From Saccharothrix australiensis (GTDB lineage: Bacteria; Actinomycetota; Actinomycetes; Mycobacteriales; Pseudonocardiaceae), in the NCBI RefSeq assembly GCF_003634935.1, contig NZ_RBXO01000001.1, positions 6,349,501 to 6,413,500 on the forward strand: DNA of 64,000 nt, written 5' to 3'. A program made the position numbers and the translations under genes. Under the pieces are notes generated by a model. It was not told the origin of the DNA and ran no database searches. It worked only from the letters and a program-made list of their open reading frames with translations. Shown piece by piece: positions 23,922 through 32,774 of the stretch. Each line of letters opens with the position of its first letter. Position 1 is the first letter of the stretch.

Positions 23922-25091
23922 TCAGCCTTCGAGCTTGGCGCTGACCGACGGGCCGAGCAGCTTTACGACGCCGCCCTGCACCTTGTAGACGAAGATCGAG
24001 TTGTTCTCGGGCTCGCCGTTCGGCTTGAACTTGATCGGCTTGGAGACGCCCTCGAAGCTCAACGTGGACAGGAAGGTGTTGATGTCCTCGGAGGTCGTCT
24101 TGCCCGCCTCGACCGCCTTGATGTAGGCGGTCGCGGCGTCGTAGCCCTCGGTCGAGTAGATGGCCGGGTCGGTGCCCGCGCTCTTCTTGTAGTTCTCGAA
24201 GAAGGTCTTCGACGCGCCGGACGCCTCGCTCGACGGGATGTTGCACGGGCAGGCGATGACGGCGCCCTCGGCGGCCTTCTCGCCCGCGCCGGAGATCAGC
24301 TGCTTGTCCAGCGAGCCGTCACCGGTGGCGAACAGGGTGTTCACGTTGTCGTCGCGCAGCGCCTTGAGCAGCCGGCCCGCCTGCGCGTAGTAGCCGCCGA
24401 AGAAGATCAGGTCCGGGTTGGCGGACTTGACCTTGGTCACGGTGGAGGAGTAGTCCGACGCGTCCTTCGAGAACTTGTCGGTCTCGACCTGGACGCCCTT
24501 CTGGTTGAAGGTCTTGGCGACCGTCTCGGCGAGGCCGACGCTGTACTCCTGCTCGTCGGACAGCACGAAGACCTTCTTGGGGCTCTTCGCCGCGTGGAGG
24601 AACTCGGCGATCTTCGGGCCCTGGTCGTTGTCGTTGGCCACGACGCGGTGCCAGAACTTCCAGCCCCGGTCGGCCAGGGCGAAGTTGGTGGCGGACGGCG
24701 AGATGCTGGGGATCTTGCTCTCCTCCAGCGTGCCGCCGATGGCCTTGGACTCGCCGGAGAACGCGGGCCCGATGAGCGCGGTGATCTTGTCCGTGTTGAT
24801 GGCCTGGGCGATCAGCGAGGTGGCCTGCTCGGACTTGCCCTGGCTGTCGTACTTGACCAGCTCGATCTTCACCTTGGGGCTCTTGGCGTTGTACTCGTCG
24901 ATCGCCATCTTGGCGCCGTTGAAGGGCGGGATCACGATCGCGGAGCCCTCGCCGGTGAGGTCGCCCATGAACCCGATCTTGACCGTCGAGGCGTCGCCGC
25001 CACCCGCGCCACCACCGCCGGCGCAAGCCGCGAGCGCGAGCGACGTAGCCGCCGCCAGCGCCAGAACTCGGCCGACTCGTGCTCCTGACAC
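23922..25091 (-). CDS. livJ: branched-chain amino acid ABC transporter, binding lipoprotein LivJ
   Basis: 389 aa. The lipoprotein signal ends in LALAAC (Cys 23), followed by a Gly-rich linker. The periplasmic-binding-protein type I fold shows VKIGFMGDLTGEGSAIVIPPFNGAKMAIDEYN, ALIGPAFSGESKAIGGTLEE, PSISPSATNFAL, and the C-terminal half with FGGYYAQAGRLLKAL and YSTEGYDAATAYIKAVE. It captures amino acids outside the cell for LivHMGF. GTG 25091 is used because GGGAGG sits 7 nt upstream; ATG 25106 in frame overlaps that ribosome-binding site. Confidence 0.94.
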   Translation of the reverse strand: MSGARVGRVLALAAATSLALAACAGGGGAGGGDASTVKIGFMGDLTGEGSAIVIPPFNGAKMAIDEYNAKSPKVKIELVKYDSQGKSEQATSLIAQAINTDKITALIGPAFSGESKAIGGTLEESKIPSISPSATNFALADRGWKFWHRVVANDNDQGPKIAEFLHAAKSPKKVFVLSDEQEYSVGLAETVAKTFNQKGVQVETDKFSKDASDYSSTVTKVKSANPDLIFFGGYYAQAGRLLKALRDDNVNTLFATGDGSLDKQLISGAGEKAAEGAVIACPCNIPSSEASGASKTFFENYKKSAGTDPAIYSTEGYDAATAYIKAVEAGKTTSEDINTFLSTLSFEGVSKPIKFKPNGEPENNSIFVYKVQGGVVKLLGPSVSAKLEG

Positions 25092-25253
25092 CGGATTACC
25101 TCCCATGACCAACCAGCCGCCGGTAGGCGGCGCGCCCCCCACACGAGGGCCTGGGTTAGGGCAGGAACGTAGCTTCAGACGCGATCCGTGAACAGGTGGT
25201 CTTCCAGCTCTGTGTCCACATCGTGACGGTAGTCACCGGCAAATGCACGTGCG

Positions 25254-25277
25254 TTGACAGTCTTAAATCAATGTCAA
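25254..25277. promoter_or_regulatory. TTGACA/TGTCAA dyad upstream of livJ
   Basis: A 24-bp imperfect dyad with TTGACA arms and an AT-rich centre in an otherwise GC-rich gap (25092-25356). It could hold a -35 element or be a regulator site for the liv operon. No matching -10 at 17 bp is seen on either strand. Confidence 0.35.
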
Positions 25278-25356
25278 ATCGCCGCAGGTCACAAGGCCGA
25301 TGCGGGCAGTAGTCAACAATGGTCGGCGAGGGTCGCCGGGTAACCGAACGGCGAAC

Positions 25357-25968
25357 TCAGCCGAAGTTTTCGATGACCGCTTCCGCGACGGCCTTCATCG
25401 TGGTGCGGCGGTCCATCGCGGTGCGCTGCACCCAGCGGAATGCCTCGGGCTCCGACAGGCCCTGCTTGGCCATGAGCAGCCCCTTGGCGCGCTCGACGAC
25501 CTTGCGCGTCTCCAGCCGCTCGGTCAGGCCCGCGACCTCGTTCTCCAGCGCCTGGAGCTCGGCGAACCGGCTCATCGCCAGCTCGATCGCGGGCACCAGG
25601 TCGCGCTTGGCGAACGGCTTGACCAGGTACGCCATCGCGCCCGCGTCGCGGGCGCGCTCCACCAGGTCGCGCTGGCTGAACGCGGTGAGGATGACGACGG
25701 GGGCGATCCGCTTGGCGGCGATCGCGCCGGCGGCCTCGATGCCGTCCACCTTGGGCATCTTGACGTCCATGATGACCAGGTCCGGCCGCAGCTCCTCGGC
25801 CAGCGTGACGGCCTCCGCGCCGTCCGCGGCCTGCCCGGCCACCTCGTAGCCCTCCTCGCGCAGCATCTCGACGAGGTCGAGGCGGATGAGGGCTTCGTCC
25901 TCGGCGACCAGCACGCGACGCGGCACGGCCTGGCCCGCGGGCTGGGCCTCGGCAGCCTGTTGGGTCAC
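25357..25968 (-). CDS. pdtaR: ANTAR-domain response regulator, PdtaR-like
   Basis: 203 aa. The receiver domain (VLVAEDEALIRLDLVEMLREEGYEV) has the acidic pocket, the phospho-Asp at about residue 68 (DLVIMDVKMP), TAFSQ and the Lys in YLVKPF. The C-terminal ANTAR domain (LETRKVVERAKGLLMAKQGLSEPEAFRWVQRTAMDRRTTMKAVAEAVI) binds RNA hairpins and prevents transcription termination. It matches mycobacterial PdtaR (Rv1626), whose kinase PdtaS is encoded elsewhere. GTG 25968 has AGGAGGAG 4 nt upstream. It lies just upstream of liv on the same strand, the conserved actinobacterial arrangement. Confidence 0.93.
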   Translation of the reverse strand: MTQQAAEAQPAGQAVPRRVLVAEDEALIRLDLVEMLREEGYEVAGQAADGAEAVTLAEELRPDLVIMDVKMPKVDGIEAAGAIAAKRIAPVVILTAFSQRDLVERARDAGAMAYLVKPFAKRDLVPAIELAMSRFAELQALENEVAGLTERLETRKVVERAKGLLMAKQGLSEPEAFRWVQRTAMDRRTTMKAVAEAVIENFG

Positions 25969-26333
25969 CGCGCTCCTCCTGTGTGGTCGTCGTGGTCGGG
26001 CGGGCGGCGCTCGCGGCCGCCGCACCGGGCGAAAGTGCAGTCTACCTGCGCGGCGTGCGGCCACCGGCCAGTCACGCCGTGATCACGGCCACCGACGGGA
26101 CTGCGGAGAACCGACGCCGCCGGGCCGCCGCACGGCGGGTGCGGCCGGCCGCGACGCGCGGGCACGCCCTTCGGCCGGTCGCCGAGGGGCGTGCCCGCGC
26201 GTCGTCGTCCTCCGGTGCGCCGCCTGCCGCACGGCCTCACCCGTTCGGTGCGCCGCGTCCGTTCGCCGGTGTGTCGCGCTCGTCCGGTCGGTGTGCCGTG
26301 TCGTGCGGCGGTGCGCGGGCCGCGTGGCGCGGG
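25969..26333. other. 365-bp gap upstream of pdtaR, no gene
   Basis: On the minus strand a TAGACT box (26044-26039) is a good -10 for pdtaR, giving a leader of about 65 nt. A perfect 14-bp palindrome (GCCGTGATCACGGC, 26076-26089) lies just upstream and could bind a regulator. The rest is low-complexity GC-rich sequence with no credible open frame. Confidence 0.5.
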
Positions 26334-27299
26334 CTACTTGACGGGCTTGCGCGGCGGCTCCCACCAGCCGGTGACGCCCTCGGGCCACTCCACCGCCCCG
26401 AGCGCCTCCTCCTTGGCCGGGTCCGGCGGGTCCACCTCCCGCAGGTACAGGTCGTACCAGCCGGTGGTGATGCCCAGCCCGCCGGCCGGGCTCGGCGCCT
26501 CCACCGCGCCCGGCACGCCGAACACGGGGTGCAGCAACCAGTCCGCCACGGTCGGCACGCCGAGGCTCGCGGGCCACTCCAGCCACCACTGGTCGCCCCT
26601 CGGCAGCGACCGCAGCCACGGCGCGGCGGCGAACAGGTGGTAGCGGCGCAACACGGCGCTGCCCAGCCCGGTCGGGCGGCCGAACTCCGCCAGGTGCTCG
26701 CGCTCGGCCCCGCTCAACGCGCCTTCCACGAAGGACGCCGCCAGCCCGCGACCCCGGAGGAGGGTGTGGACGTAGCTCATGCCCGCGTCCCAGGCCGCCT
26801 GGTCCACCCCGGACAGCACGACGCTCGCGTCCAGGTCGAGCAGCCGGATCTCCACCGACCTCGGGTGCCGCTCCACCCGCAGCCCGGCCACGCCCGCGAC
26901 CCACCGGTCGTCGTGCCGGGGCAGCAGCTCGTACAGCAGCGGCCCGAGGGCGTGCTCGGCGAGGTGCAGGCGCGGCGTGTCGGCCGGCTCGACGGCGGTG
27001 AAGACGTGCGCCGGCCGCAGCATCGACGCGGGCGGGCGCAGCTGGAGGTGGGCGGACGCGTCGGTGGCGCTGTGGAACAGCACGCACTCCAGCGTGCGCT
27101 GGTCGTCCGACGGGGCGTCGGGCAGGAACAGCCCGCGCACGTCGGCGCGGCCGTTGAGCGCGTCCACCACCCGTTCCCGCCGGTCGTCGGGCAGGTCGTG
27201 CAGGACGGACCGGACGGCGGGCACCGCCTGGCTCAGGTTCTCGCCCGTGCAGGCGCGGCGCAGGTCCACCAGCTTGTCGGTCAACGACGATCGTGACAT
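26334..27299 (-). CDS. conserved hypothetical protein, 321 aa
   Basis: I do not recognise this protein. It opens with a helical part (SLTDKLVDLRRACTGENLSQAVPAVRSVLHDLPDDRRERVVDALN), then alternating strands rich in Arg and aromatic residues (RWVAGVAGLRVERHPRSVEIRLLDLDASVVLSGV; QWWLEWPASLGVPTVADWLLHPVFGVPG). No signal peptide or membrane helix is seen, so it is probably cytoplasmic. ATG 27299 is chosen because GAGGAC lies 5 nt upstream. It is a single-gene unit, downstream of nothing on its strand and divergent from the TPP-enzyme gene. Coding statistics look normal for the window. Confidence 0.7.
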   Translation of the reverse strand: MSRSSLTDKLVDLRRACTGENLSQAVPAVRSVLHDLPDDRRERVVDALNGRADVRGLFLPDAPSDDQRTLECVLFHSATDASAHLQLRPPASMLRPAHVFTAVEPADTPRLHLAEHALGPLLYELLPRHDDRWVAGVAGLRVERHPRSVEIRLLDLDASVVLSGVDQAAWDAGMSYVHTLLRGRGLAASFVEGALSGAEREHLAEFGRPTGLGSAVLRRYHLFAAAPWLRSLPRGDQWWLEWPASLGVPTVADWLLHPVFGVPGAVEAPSPAGGLGITTGWYDLYLREVDPPDPAKEEALGAVEWPEGVTGWWEPPRKPVK

Positions 27300-27372
27300 C
27301 GCGGTCCTCGCTCCCGCCGCCCGGCTCGGCGCACAAGGACGCGCATCCGCGTCATCGGTCTGGGTTGCCTTG

Positions 27373-27386
27373 CTGACCGTGGTCAG
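27373..27386. promoter_or_regulatory. CTGACC-GT-GGTCAG dyad in a divergent gap
   Basis: A 14-bp dyad 74 bp upstream of the minus-strand hypothetical gene, in the 349-bp gap 27300-27648. Its half-sites resemble TetR-type operators. The rest of the gap is low-complexity GC-rich sequence without a gene. Confidence 0.35.
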
Positions 27387-27613
27387 GGGTGCCTTCACCC
27401 TGCGGCGGATACGCCACCCGTCTGCCGGGGAGTGGCTTCCAGCCTCACGTCTGCCCACACACGCCGCGCTCCACGTTACCAGCGCCCGTCCGGTCGCCGC
27501 ACGCGCCGCCGGCCTCGCCCGTTCGCCGGCGGGTGGTCGGCCGTTCGCGCGTGCCCGCCCGTCGGCGTCCGACGGCGTCGCCGGCGCGGCGTGCGCGCGT
27601 CCGCCGACGCGCG

Positions 27614-27642
27614 TTGCCCCCGACGCCGGGAGTCCCTAGCGT
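27614..27642 (+). promoter_or_regulatory. leaderless promoter of the TPP-enzyme gene
   Basis: TTGCCC (27614-27619), a 17-bp spacer and TAGCGT (27637-27642), with ATG 27649 exactly 6 nt later. This is the most complete housekeeping-type promoter of the leaderless set in this window. Confidence 0.65.
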
Positions 27643-27648
27643 CACCAC

Positions 27649-29235
27649 ATGGTGACCGGGGCGGGGCGGCTGTTGGAGGTGCTGGGCGCGCACGGCGTCG
27701 AAGTCGTGTTCGGCCTGCCCGGAGCGCACAACCTGCCCGTCTGGGAGGTGTTGCGCGGGTCGGGCATCCGCCTGGTGGGCGTGCGGCACGAGCAGACCGC
27801 CGTGTACGCCGCCGACGGCTACGCGCGGGCCACCGGGCGGCTCGGGGTCGCGATCGTCACGACCGGGCCGGGCGCCGCGAACTGCCTGGCGGCGACCGGC
27901 GAGGCGATGGCGTCCGGCTCGCCGGTGCTGGTGCTCGCCACGGACATCCCGTCCACGCTGCGCCGCCCCGGCGAGTACCGGGGCGTGCTGCACGAGCCGC
28001 GCGACCAGCGCGCGATGTTCCTGCCCGTGGTGAAGGGCGGCTGGACGATCCGGAGCGCCGAGGCGCTGGGCACCTACGCCGACAGCGCCGCGCTGCTGGC
28101 CGCCACCGCGCCGCAGGGCCCCGTGTACCTGGGCATCCCGACCGACTTCCTCACCGCCGACGCCGGGCCGTGGAGCAAGATCCCCACCAGCGGCCAGACC
28201 GCGCCGCCGCTGGACGGCGCGCTGGACCTGGTGCGCGCGTCGACCAGGCCGCTGATCTGGGCGGGCGGCGGTGCGCAGCGGGCGGGCGCGGGCCCGGCCG
28301 TGGCCGAGCTGGCGGACCGGCTCGACGCCCCGATCGTCACCACCTACGGCGCGCGCGGCCTGGTGGACCACCCGCACGTGGTGCACGGGCCGGTGCACCT
28401 GCCCGCGGTGGGCGCGCTGTGGGACGAGGCCGACTTGGTGATCGGCATCGGCAGCGACTTCGACGGCATGATGACGCAGAACTGGCTCCAGCCCGCGCCG
28501 CGCAAGCTGCTCAGCGTCAACCTGCACGCGGTGCGCAACTACCCGCCGGACGTGGCGGTGCGCGGCGACGCCCGCCTGGTGACCGCGGCGCTGTCGCGGG
28601 CGCTGCCCCGGCGGGACCGCGCGGGCACCGCCGAGCGGGTCGCCGAGCTGAACGCGGCGGTGCGCGCGGCGGTCGTCGAGGACGAGCCGCGGGTGGTGGG
28701 CCTGCTGGACGCGCTGGAGGGCCGCCGGGTGGTCGCCGACATGTGCGTGGCCGGGTACTGGGTCGGCGGTTTCGGGCGCGTGACGCGGCCGCGCGGCCTC
28801 GCGTACCCGGTGGGCTGGGGCACGCTGGGCTTCGGGTTCCCGGCGGCGCTGGGCGCGGCGCTGGCCGGCCGGGTGGTCGCGGTGTGCGGCGACGGCGGTT
28901 TCCTGTACGCGTGCGGCGACCTGGCGACCGCGCACCAGGAGCGGCTGCCGGTGACGGTCGTGCTGGTGGACGACGGCGGGTACGGGATGCTGCGCTACGA
29001 CCAGGTCGCCGCGGGCCACCCGCCGCACGGGGTCGACCTGCACACCCCGGACTTCGTCGCGCTGGCGCGGAGTTTCGGCGTTCCCGCGTCCGAAGTGGAC
29101 GGTTTCGGCGCGGAGTTCGCGGCCCGGCTCGACGAGTGCGCGGCGGACGAGGGCCCGAACGTGCTCGTCGTGCGTGCGGCGCTGAAGCCCCCGCCGAACA
29201 CCTCGCCCCGCTGGTACCGTAGGGTCCGAACATGA
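27649..29235 (+). CDS. thiamine-diphosphate enzyme, acetolactate-synthase-like
   Basis: 528 aa with all three domains of the ALS/POX family. The N-terminal PYR domain has the catalytic Glu in GVRHEQTAVYAADGYARATGRLG and the TTGPGAAN loop. The central domain follows (RPLIWAGGGAQRAGAGPAVAELADRL). The C-terminal PP domain binds ThDP-Mg through VVAVCGDGGFLYACGDLATA to VLVDDGGYGMLRYDQ, that is GDG-x(26-30)-N/D-[GN]-G. No regulatory subunit gene (ilvN) is nearby, so a catabolic ThDP enzyme acting on a 2-keto acid is as likely as biosynthesis. It overlaps the DinB-like gene (ATGA). An aldehyde dehydrogenase and a CoA-transferase lie downstream. Confidence 0.85.
   Translation: MVTGAGRLLEVLGAHGVEVVFGLPGAHNLPVWEVLRGSGIRLVGVRHEQTAVYAADGYARATGRLGVAIVTTGPGAANCLAATGEAMASGSPVLVLATDIPSTLRRPGEYRGVLHEPRDQRAMFLPVVKGGWTIRSAEALGTYADSAALLAATAPQGPVYLGIPTDFLTADAGPWSKIPTSGQTAPPLDGALDLVRASTRPLIWAGGGAQRAGAGPAVAELADRLDAPIVTTYGARGLVDHPHVVHGPVHLPAVGALWDEADLVIGIGSDFDGMMTQNWLQPAPRKLLSVNLHAVRNYPPDVAVRGDARLVTAALSRALPRRDRAGTAERVAELNAAVRAAVVEDEPRVVGLLDALEGRRVVADMCVAGYWVGGFGRVTRPRGLAYPVGWGTLGFGFPAALGAALAGRVVAVCGDGGFLYACGDLATAHQERLPVTVVLVDDGGYGMLRYDQVAAGHPPHGVDLHTPDFVALARSFGVPASEVDGFGAEFAARLDECAADEGPNVLVVRAALKPPPNTSPRWYRRVRT
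29220..29225 (+). promoter_or_regulatory. internal -10 box for the DinB-like gene
   Basis: TAGGGT inside the last codons of the TPP-enzyme gene, exactly 6 nt before ATG 29232. It would let the DinB-like gene be transcribed on its own as a leaderless mRNA. Confidence 0.4.
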
Positions 29236-29738
29236 GTTCGAACCGGGTGTGGCCGGTCGCGGCGGCGGACGACGAGCTGCGGCTGCTGACGGACTTCCTG
29301 ACCTTCCTGCGGCTGACTGCGGTGTCGAAGGTGGAGGGGCTGGACCGGGCGCGGGCGTCGGCCGCGCCGATCCCGACCTCGCCGGTGGTCAGCGCGCTGG
29401 GCGTGCTCAAGCACCTCACGGCGGTGGAGCGGTGGTGGCTGTCCATCGAGGCGGGTGGCGTCGAGCTGCCGTCGCTGTGGGGCGCGGACGCGGACGCGTC
29501 GTGGCGGTTGCACGACGAGGACACCGTGGAGTCCGTGATCGCCGAGTACCGCGCCGAGTGGGAGCGGTCGGACCGGGCGCTCGCGGGGCTGCGGCCGGGC
29601 GACCGGACGCGCGGCGACCACGACGGGCAGGGCCGGACGGTGCGGTGGGTGCTCGCGCACCTGGTCCAGGAGACCGGGCGGCACGTCGGGCACCTGGACT
29701 TCCTGCGGGAACTGGCCGACGGCGCGAAGGGCGAGTAG
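29232..29738 (+). CDS. DinB/DUF664-family metal-binding protein
   Basis: 168 aa, a four-helix bundle of the DinB superfamily. Helix 1: DELRLLTDFLTFLRLTAVSKVEGL; helix 2 carries the first metal His in GVLKHLTAVERWWLS; the final helix carries VLAHLVQETGRHVGHLDFLREL with two further His. The His-x(n)-His-x3-His layout is that of DUF664 and mycothiol-dependent enzymes, which bind a divalent metal and transfer thiols. The substrate is unknown. The start overlaps the stop of the TPP-enzyme gene. Confidence 0.85.
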   Translation: MSSNRVWPVAAADDELRLLTDFLTFLRLTAVSKVEGLDRARASAAPIPTSPVVSALGVLKHLTAVERWWLSIEAGGVELPSLWGADADASWRLHDEDTVESVIAEYRAEWERSDRALAGLRPGDRTRGDHDGQGRTVRWVLAHLVQETGRHVGHLDFLRELADGAKGE

Positions 29739-29780
29739 CCGGGCACGCGCCCCGCGGCGACGCGGGCACGCGCTCCCTTA

Positions 29781-29792
29781 TGGACCGGTCCA
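29781..29792. promoter_or_regulatory. perfect 12-bp palindrome TGGACCGGTCCA
   Basis: Lies between the DinB-like gene and the aldehyde dehydrogenase, about 70 bp before the latter. It could be an operator for the dehydrogenase gene. No regulator gene is adjacent. Confidence 0.35.
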
Positions 29793-29862
29793 GCGGCCGG
29801 AGCGCCGGGGTTTCACCCTGCGGGAGCTAGGCACCCCCGGCCGGGCGCACCACGCTGTGTGG

Positions 29863-31362
29863 ATGACCTACGTGTCCACGAACCCCGCCGACCTCAACGA
29901 CGTCGTCGCACGCGTAGCACTCGCCGACGCCGAGGAGTTCGCCGACGCCGCGCGCCTCGCCAAGCGGGCTCAACGCGAGTGGGCCGCGGTGCCCGCGCCG
30001 GTGCGCGGACAGGTGGTCGCCAACCTCGGCGCGCTGGTGGAGTCCAACGCCGAGGCCCTGGCCAGGATCGTGACCCGCGAGATCGGCAAGCCGCTGGCCG
30101 AGGCGCGCGGCGAGGTGCGGGAGGTCGCCGACACCTGCGCGTTCTTCGTCGGCGAGGGCCGCAGGCTGTACGGGCAGACGGTGCCGTCGGAGATGCCGGA
30201 CAAGCAGCTGTTCACCTTCCGCGACCCGGTGGGCGTGACGGCGTTCGTCACGGCGGGCAACTTCCCGATCGCCGTCCCGTCCTGGTACATCGTGCCGTCG
30301 CTGCTGTGCGGCAACGCGGTGGTGTGGAAGCCCGCCGAGTACTCGGCCGCGTGCGCGCAGGCGTTCCACGACCTGTTCGTGTCGGCCGGTGTGCCCGACG
30401 GCGTGCTGAACGTGGTGTTCGCCGAGGGTTCGCAGACCTACCGCGGGCTGGAGCTGGCCCTGGAGCAGCGCCTGGTGGACAAGGTCGGGTTCACCGGGTC
30501 CTCGGAGGTCGGCGCGCTGATCGGCGAGCTGTGCGGGCGGCACCTCCAGTCGCCGTGCCTGGAGCTGGGCGGCAAGAACCCGATGGTGGTGACCGAGGAC
30601 GCGGACCTGGACCTGGCCGTGCGGGGCGCGTTGTTCTCCGGGTTCGGCACGGGCGGGCAGCGGTGCACGTCGCTGGGCACCGCGATCGTCCACGAGTCGG
30701 TGCACGACGAGTTCCTGCGGCGGTTCACGGCGGCCGTGGAGGGCGCCGTGGTGGGCGACCCGTTCGGCGACGTGCTGTACGGGCCGATGCTGGACGGGAA
30801 GTTCGCGGTCTCCTTCGAGAAGTACCTGGGCTGGATACGCGACCACCACGGGGTGCACGGGTCGACCGGGGTCGGTCGGATCACGGGGGCCAACCCGCGC
30901 AAGGGCTTCCTCGGCGACCCGGACAGCGGCCTGTTCTACCACCCGGTGGTCGTGTCCGGGGTGCGGCCGGACGACGAGGTGTTCCGGCACGAGACGTTCG
31001 GGCCGCTGGTCGGCGTGACGTCGTACCGGTCGCTGGACGAGGCCGTCGAGCTGGGGAACCTGCCCGGCTACGGGCTGTCCTGCTCGATCTACACCACCGA
31101 CCCGCGCAAGGTGTTCGCGTTCCGGCGGGGCATCGGCGCGGGCATGGTGAGCGTCAACAACTCCACCTCGGGCGCGGAGGCGCACCTGCCGTTCGGCGGG
31201 AACGGCCGGTCGGGCAACGGTTCCCGCCAGTCCGGGGGCTGGGTGCTCGACCAGTTCACGCGGTGGCAGTCGATGAACTGGGACTACTCGGGGACGTTGC
31301 AGAAGGCGCAGATGGACACCCCCGCGATCGAGGCGGACCTCGACTTCCGGCTGGAGTGGTGA
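29863..31362 (+). CDS. NAD(P)-dependent aldehyde dehydrogenase
   Basis: 499 aa, full ALDH length. Cofactor domain: FVTAGNFPIAVPSWYIVPSLLCGNAVVWKPAEYSA and VGFTGSSEVG. The general-base Glu is in LELGGKNPMVV and the nucleophile Cys in GTGGQRCTS. Oligomerisation/C-terminal motifs are FRHETFGPLVGV and SVNNSTSGAEAHLPFGGNGRSGNGSR. The enzyme oxidises an aldehyde to its acid with NAD(P)+; the physiological substrate is unknown. ATG 29863 follows a CACGCT box by 6 nt, fitting a leaderless start; GTG 29857 would add two residues. Confidence 0.92.
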   Translation: MTYVSTNPADLNDVVARVALADAEEFADAARLAKRAQREWAAVPAPVRGQVVANLGALVESNAEALARIVTREIGKPLAEARGEVREVADTCAFFVGEGRRLYGQTVPSEMPDKQLFTFRDPVGVTAFVTAGNFPIAVPSWYIVPSLLCGNAVVWKPAEYSAACAQAFHDLFVSAGVPDGVLNVVFAEGSQTYRGLELALEQRLVDKVGFTGSSEVGALIGELCGRHLQSPCLELGGKNPMVVTEDADLDLAVRGALFSGFGTGGQRCTSLGTAIVHESVHDEFLRRFTAAVEGAVVGDPFGDVLYGPMLDGKFAVSFEKYLGWIRDHHGVHGSTGVGRITGANPRKGFLGDPDSGLFYHPVVVSGVRPDDEVFRHETFGPLVGVTSYRSLDEAVELGNLPGYGLSCSIYTTDPRKVFAFRRGIGAGMVSVNNSTSGAEAHLPFGGNGRSGNGSRQSGGWVLDQFTRWQSMNWDYSGTLQKAQMDTPAIEADLDFRLEW

Positions 31363-31402
31363 CCGTGCCGGTGGCGGGCAGGTCCGATGTGTCCGGGTTC
31401 GC

Positions 31403-31471
31403 GGTGGCGCGGTCCGGGGTGTCGCGATGCAGGGTGTCGGGATGCAGGGTGGCGCGGTCCGGGGTGTCGCG
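31403..31471. repeat. 24-bp direct repeat, 45 bp apart
   Basis: The same 24 bases occur at 31403-31426 and 31448-31471. The segment between contains two near-copies of GATGCAGGGTG. The repeats fill the 172-bp gap between the aldehyde dehydrogenase and CoA-transferase genes, which seems non-coding. Confidence 0.8.
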
Positions 31472-31534
31472 GTGGGGCGCGTGCGCGTCCGATGTGCGCG
31501 GTGGTGGCGTGGTGGTCGCACGTGGATCGGTCGC

Positions 31535-32605
31535 GTGAGCGCGCTGGAGGGCGTGGTGATCGCCGACTTCGGTCGGGTGCTGGCCGCGCCGTACGCCACG
31601 ATGGTGCTCGCCGACCTCGGCGCGGAGGTGGTCAAGGTCGAGCACCCGCGCGGCGACGAGACCCGCGCGTGGGGTCCGCCGCACGCGCACGGCCACTCCA
31701 CCTACTTCCTGTCGGTCAACCGGAACAAGGAGTCCCGCACCCTCGACCTGGCGACGCCGGGTGGCCTCGCGGCGGCACGGGAGCTGGTGCTCGGCGCGGA
31801 CGTGCTGGTGGAGAACTTCCGGCCGGGGACCATGCGGCGGTTCGGGCTGGACCACGAGTCGCTCCGGACCGTCCACAGAGGACTGGTCTACTGCTCGGTG
31901 ACCGGCTTCGGCGCGGGCGCGGCGCTGCCCGGCTACGACCTGCTCGTGCAGGCGGTCGGCGGGCTGATGAGCGTGACCGGACCCGCGCCGGGCGAGCCGA
32001 CCAAGGTGGGCGTGGCGCTGGTGGACGTGCTGACCGGGCTGCACGCCGCCGTGGGCATCCTCGCCGCGCTGCGGCACCGCGACCGGACCGGGGAGGGCCA
32101 GCTCGTCGAGGTCGACCTGCTGTCGGTCCTGCTGTCCGCGATGGTGAACCAGAGCGCGGGCTACGCGCTCGCCGGCGTGGTGCCCGGCATCATGGGCAAC
32201 CGCCACCCGTCGATCGCGCCCTACGAGGTGTTCCCGACCGCCGACCGGCCGATGGTGCTCGCCGTGGGCAACGACCGCCAGTTCACCCGGCTGTGCCGGG
32301 CGCTGGGCCTGCCGCCCGACGACCGGTTCGCGACCAACGCGTCGCGGGTCGCGCACGTGGCGGCGCTGGCGGAGCTGATCGGCGCGCGGTTGCGCACCCG
32401 GACGGCCGCCGAGTGGTTCGCGCTGCTCACGCCGCTGGGCGTGCCGTGCGGGCCGGTCAACGACGTCGCCGGCGCGTTCGAGCTGGCCGAATCGCTCGGC
32501 CTGCGCCCGATCGCGGAGGTGGGCGGGATGAGGCTGGTGGCGAACCCGATCCGGCTGTCCGCCACGCCGGTCACCTACCGGACGCCGCCGCCGGACCTGG
32601 CCTGA
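31535..32605 (+). CDS. CoA-transferase family III (CaiB/BaiF)
   Basis: 356 aa. LEGVVIADFGRVLAAPYATMVLADLGAEVVKVEHPRGDETR is the class III start. RNKESRTLDL and DVLVENFRPGTMRRFGLD follow, and the catalytic Asp lies in LPGYDLLVQAVGGLMSVTG. These enzymes move CoA between carboxylic acids through an aspartyl-CoA thioester. The protein is somewhat short of the usual 390-430 aa, but the C-terminal GVPCGPVND motif is present. GTG 31535 is the only plausible start. With the upstream ThDP enzyme and aldehyde dehydrogenase it may belong to a catabolic set. Confidence 0.9.
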   Translation: MSALEGVVIADFGRVLAAPYATMVLADLGAEVVKVEHPRGDETRAWGPPHAHGHSTYFLSVNRNKESRTLDLATPGGLAAARELVLGADVLVENFRPGTMRRFGLDHESLRTVHRGLVYCSVTGFGAGAALPGYDLLVQAVGGLMSVTGPAPGEPTKVGVALVDVLTGLHAAVGILAALRHRDRTGEGQLVEVDLLSVLLSAMVNQSAGYALAGVVPGIMGNRHPSIAPYEVFPTADRPMVLAVGNDRQFTRLCRALGLPPDDRFATNASRVAHVAALAELIGARLRTRTAAEWFALLTPLGVPCGPVNDVAGAFELAESLGLRPIAEVGGMRLVANPIRLSATPVTYRTPPPDLA

Positions 32606-32774
32606 GCCGCACCGGCCGGGCACGGCGAACCGCACGACGGCCTCGACTACGGCGTTCCGGACGGGTCGTCGAGGGCGGCATCCCGGTGATACCGACTCCC
32701 GGCCGTAGCGTGTCGTGCACGCTGAGCGACAAGCTGCTGGTTGGATGCCCCGTACTGTCGAGGAGGGTCCAACG

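Noticed and set aside
27649..32605. Oxalate degradation (oxalyl-CoA decarboxylase plus formyl-CoA transferase)
   Set aside because: The ThDP enzyme looks more like the acetolactate synthase/oxidase group, and the genes are separated and separately promoted. Sequence alone does not support this.
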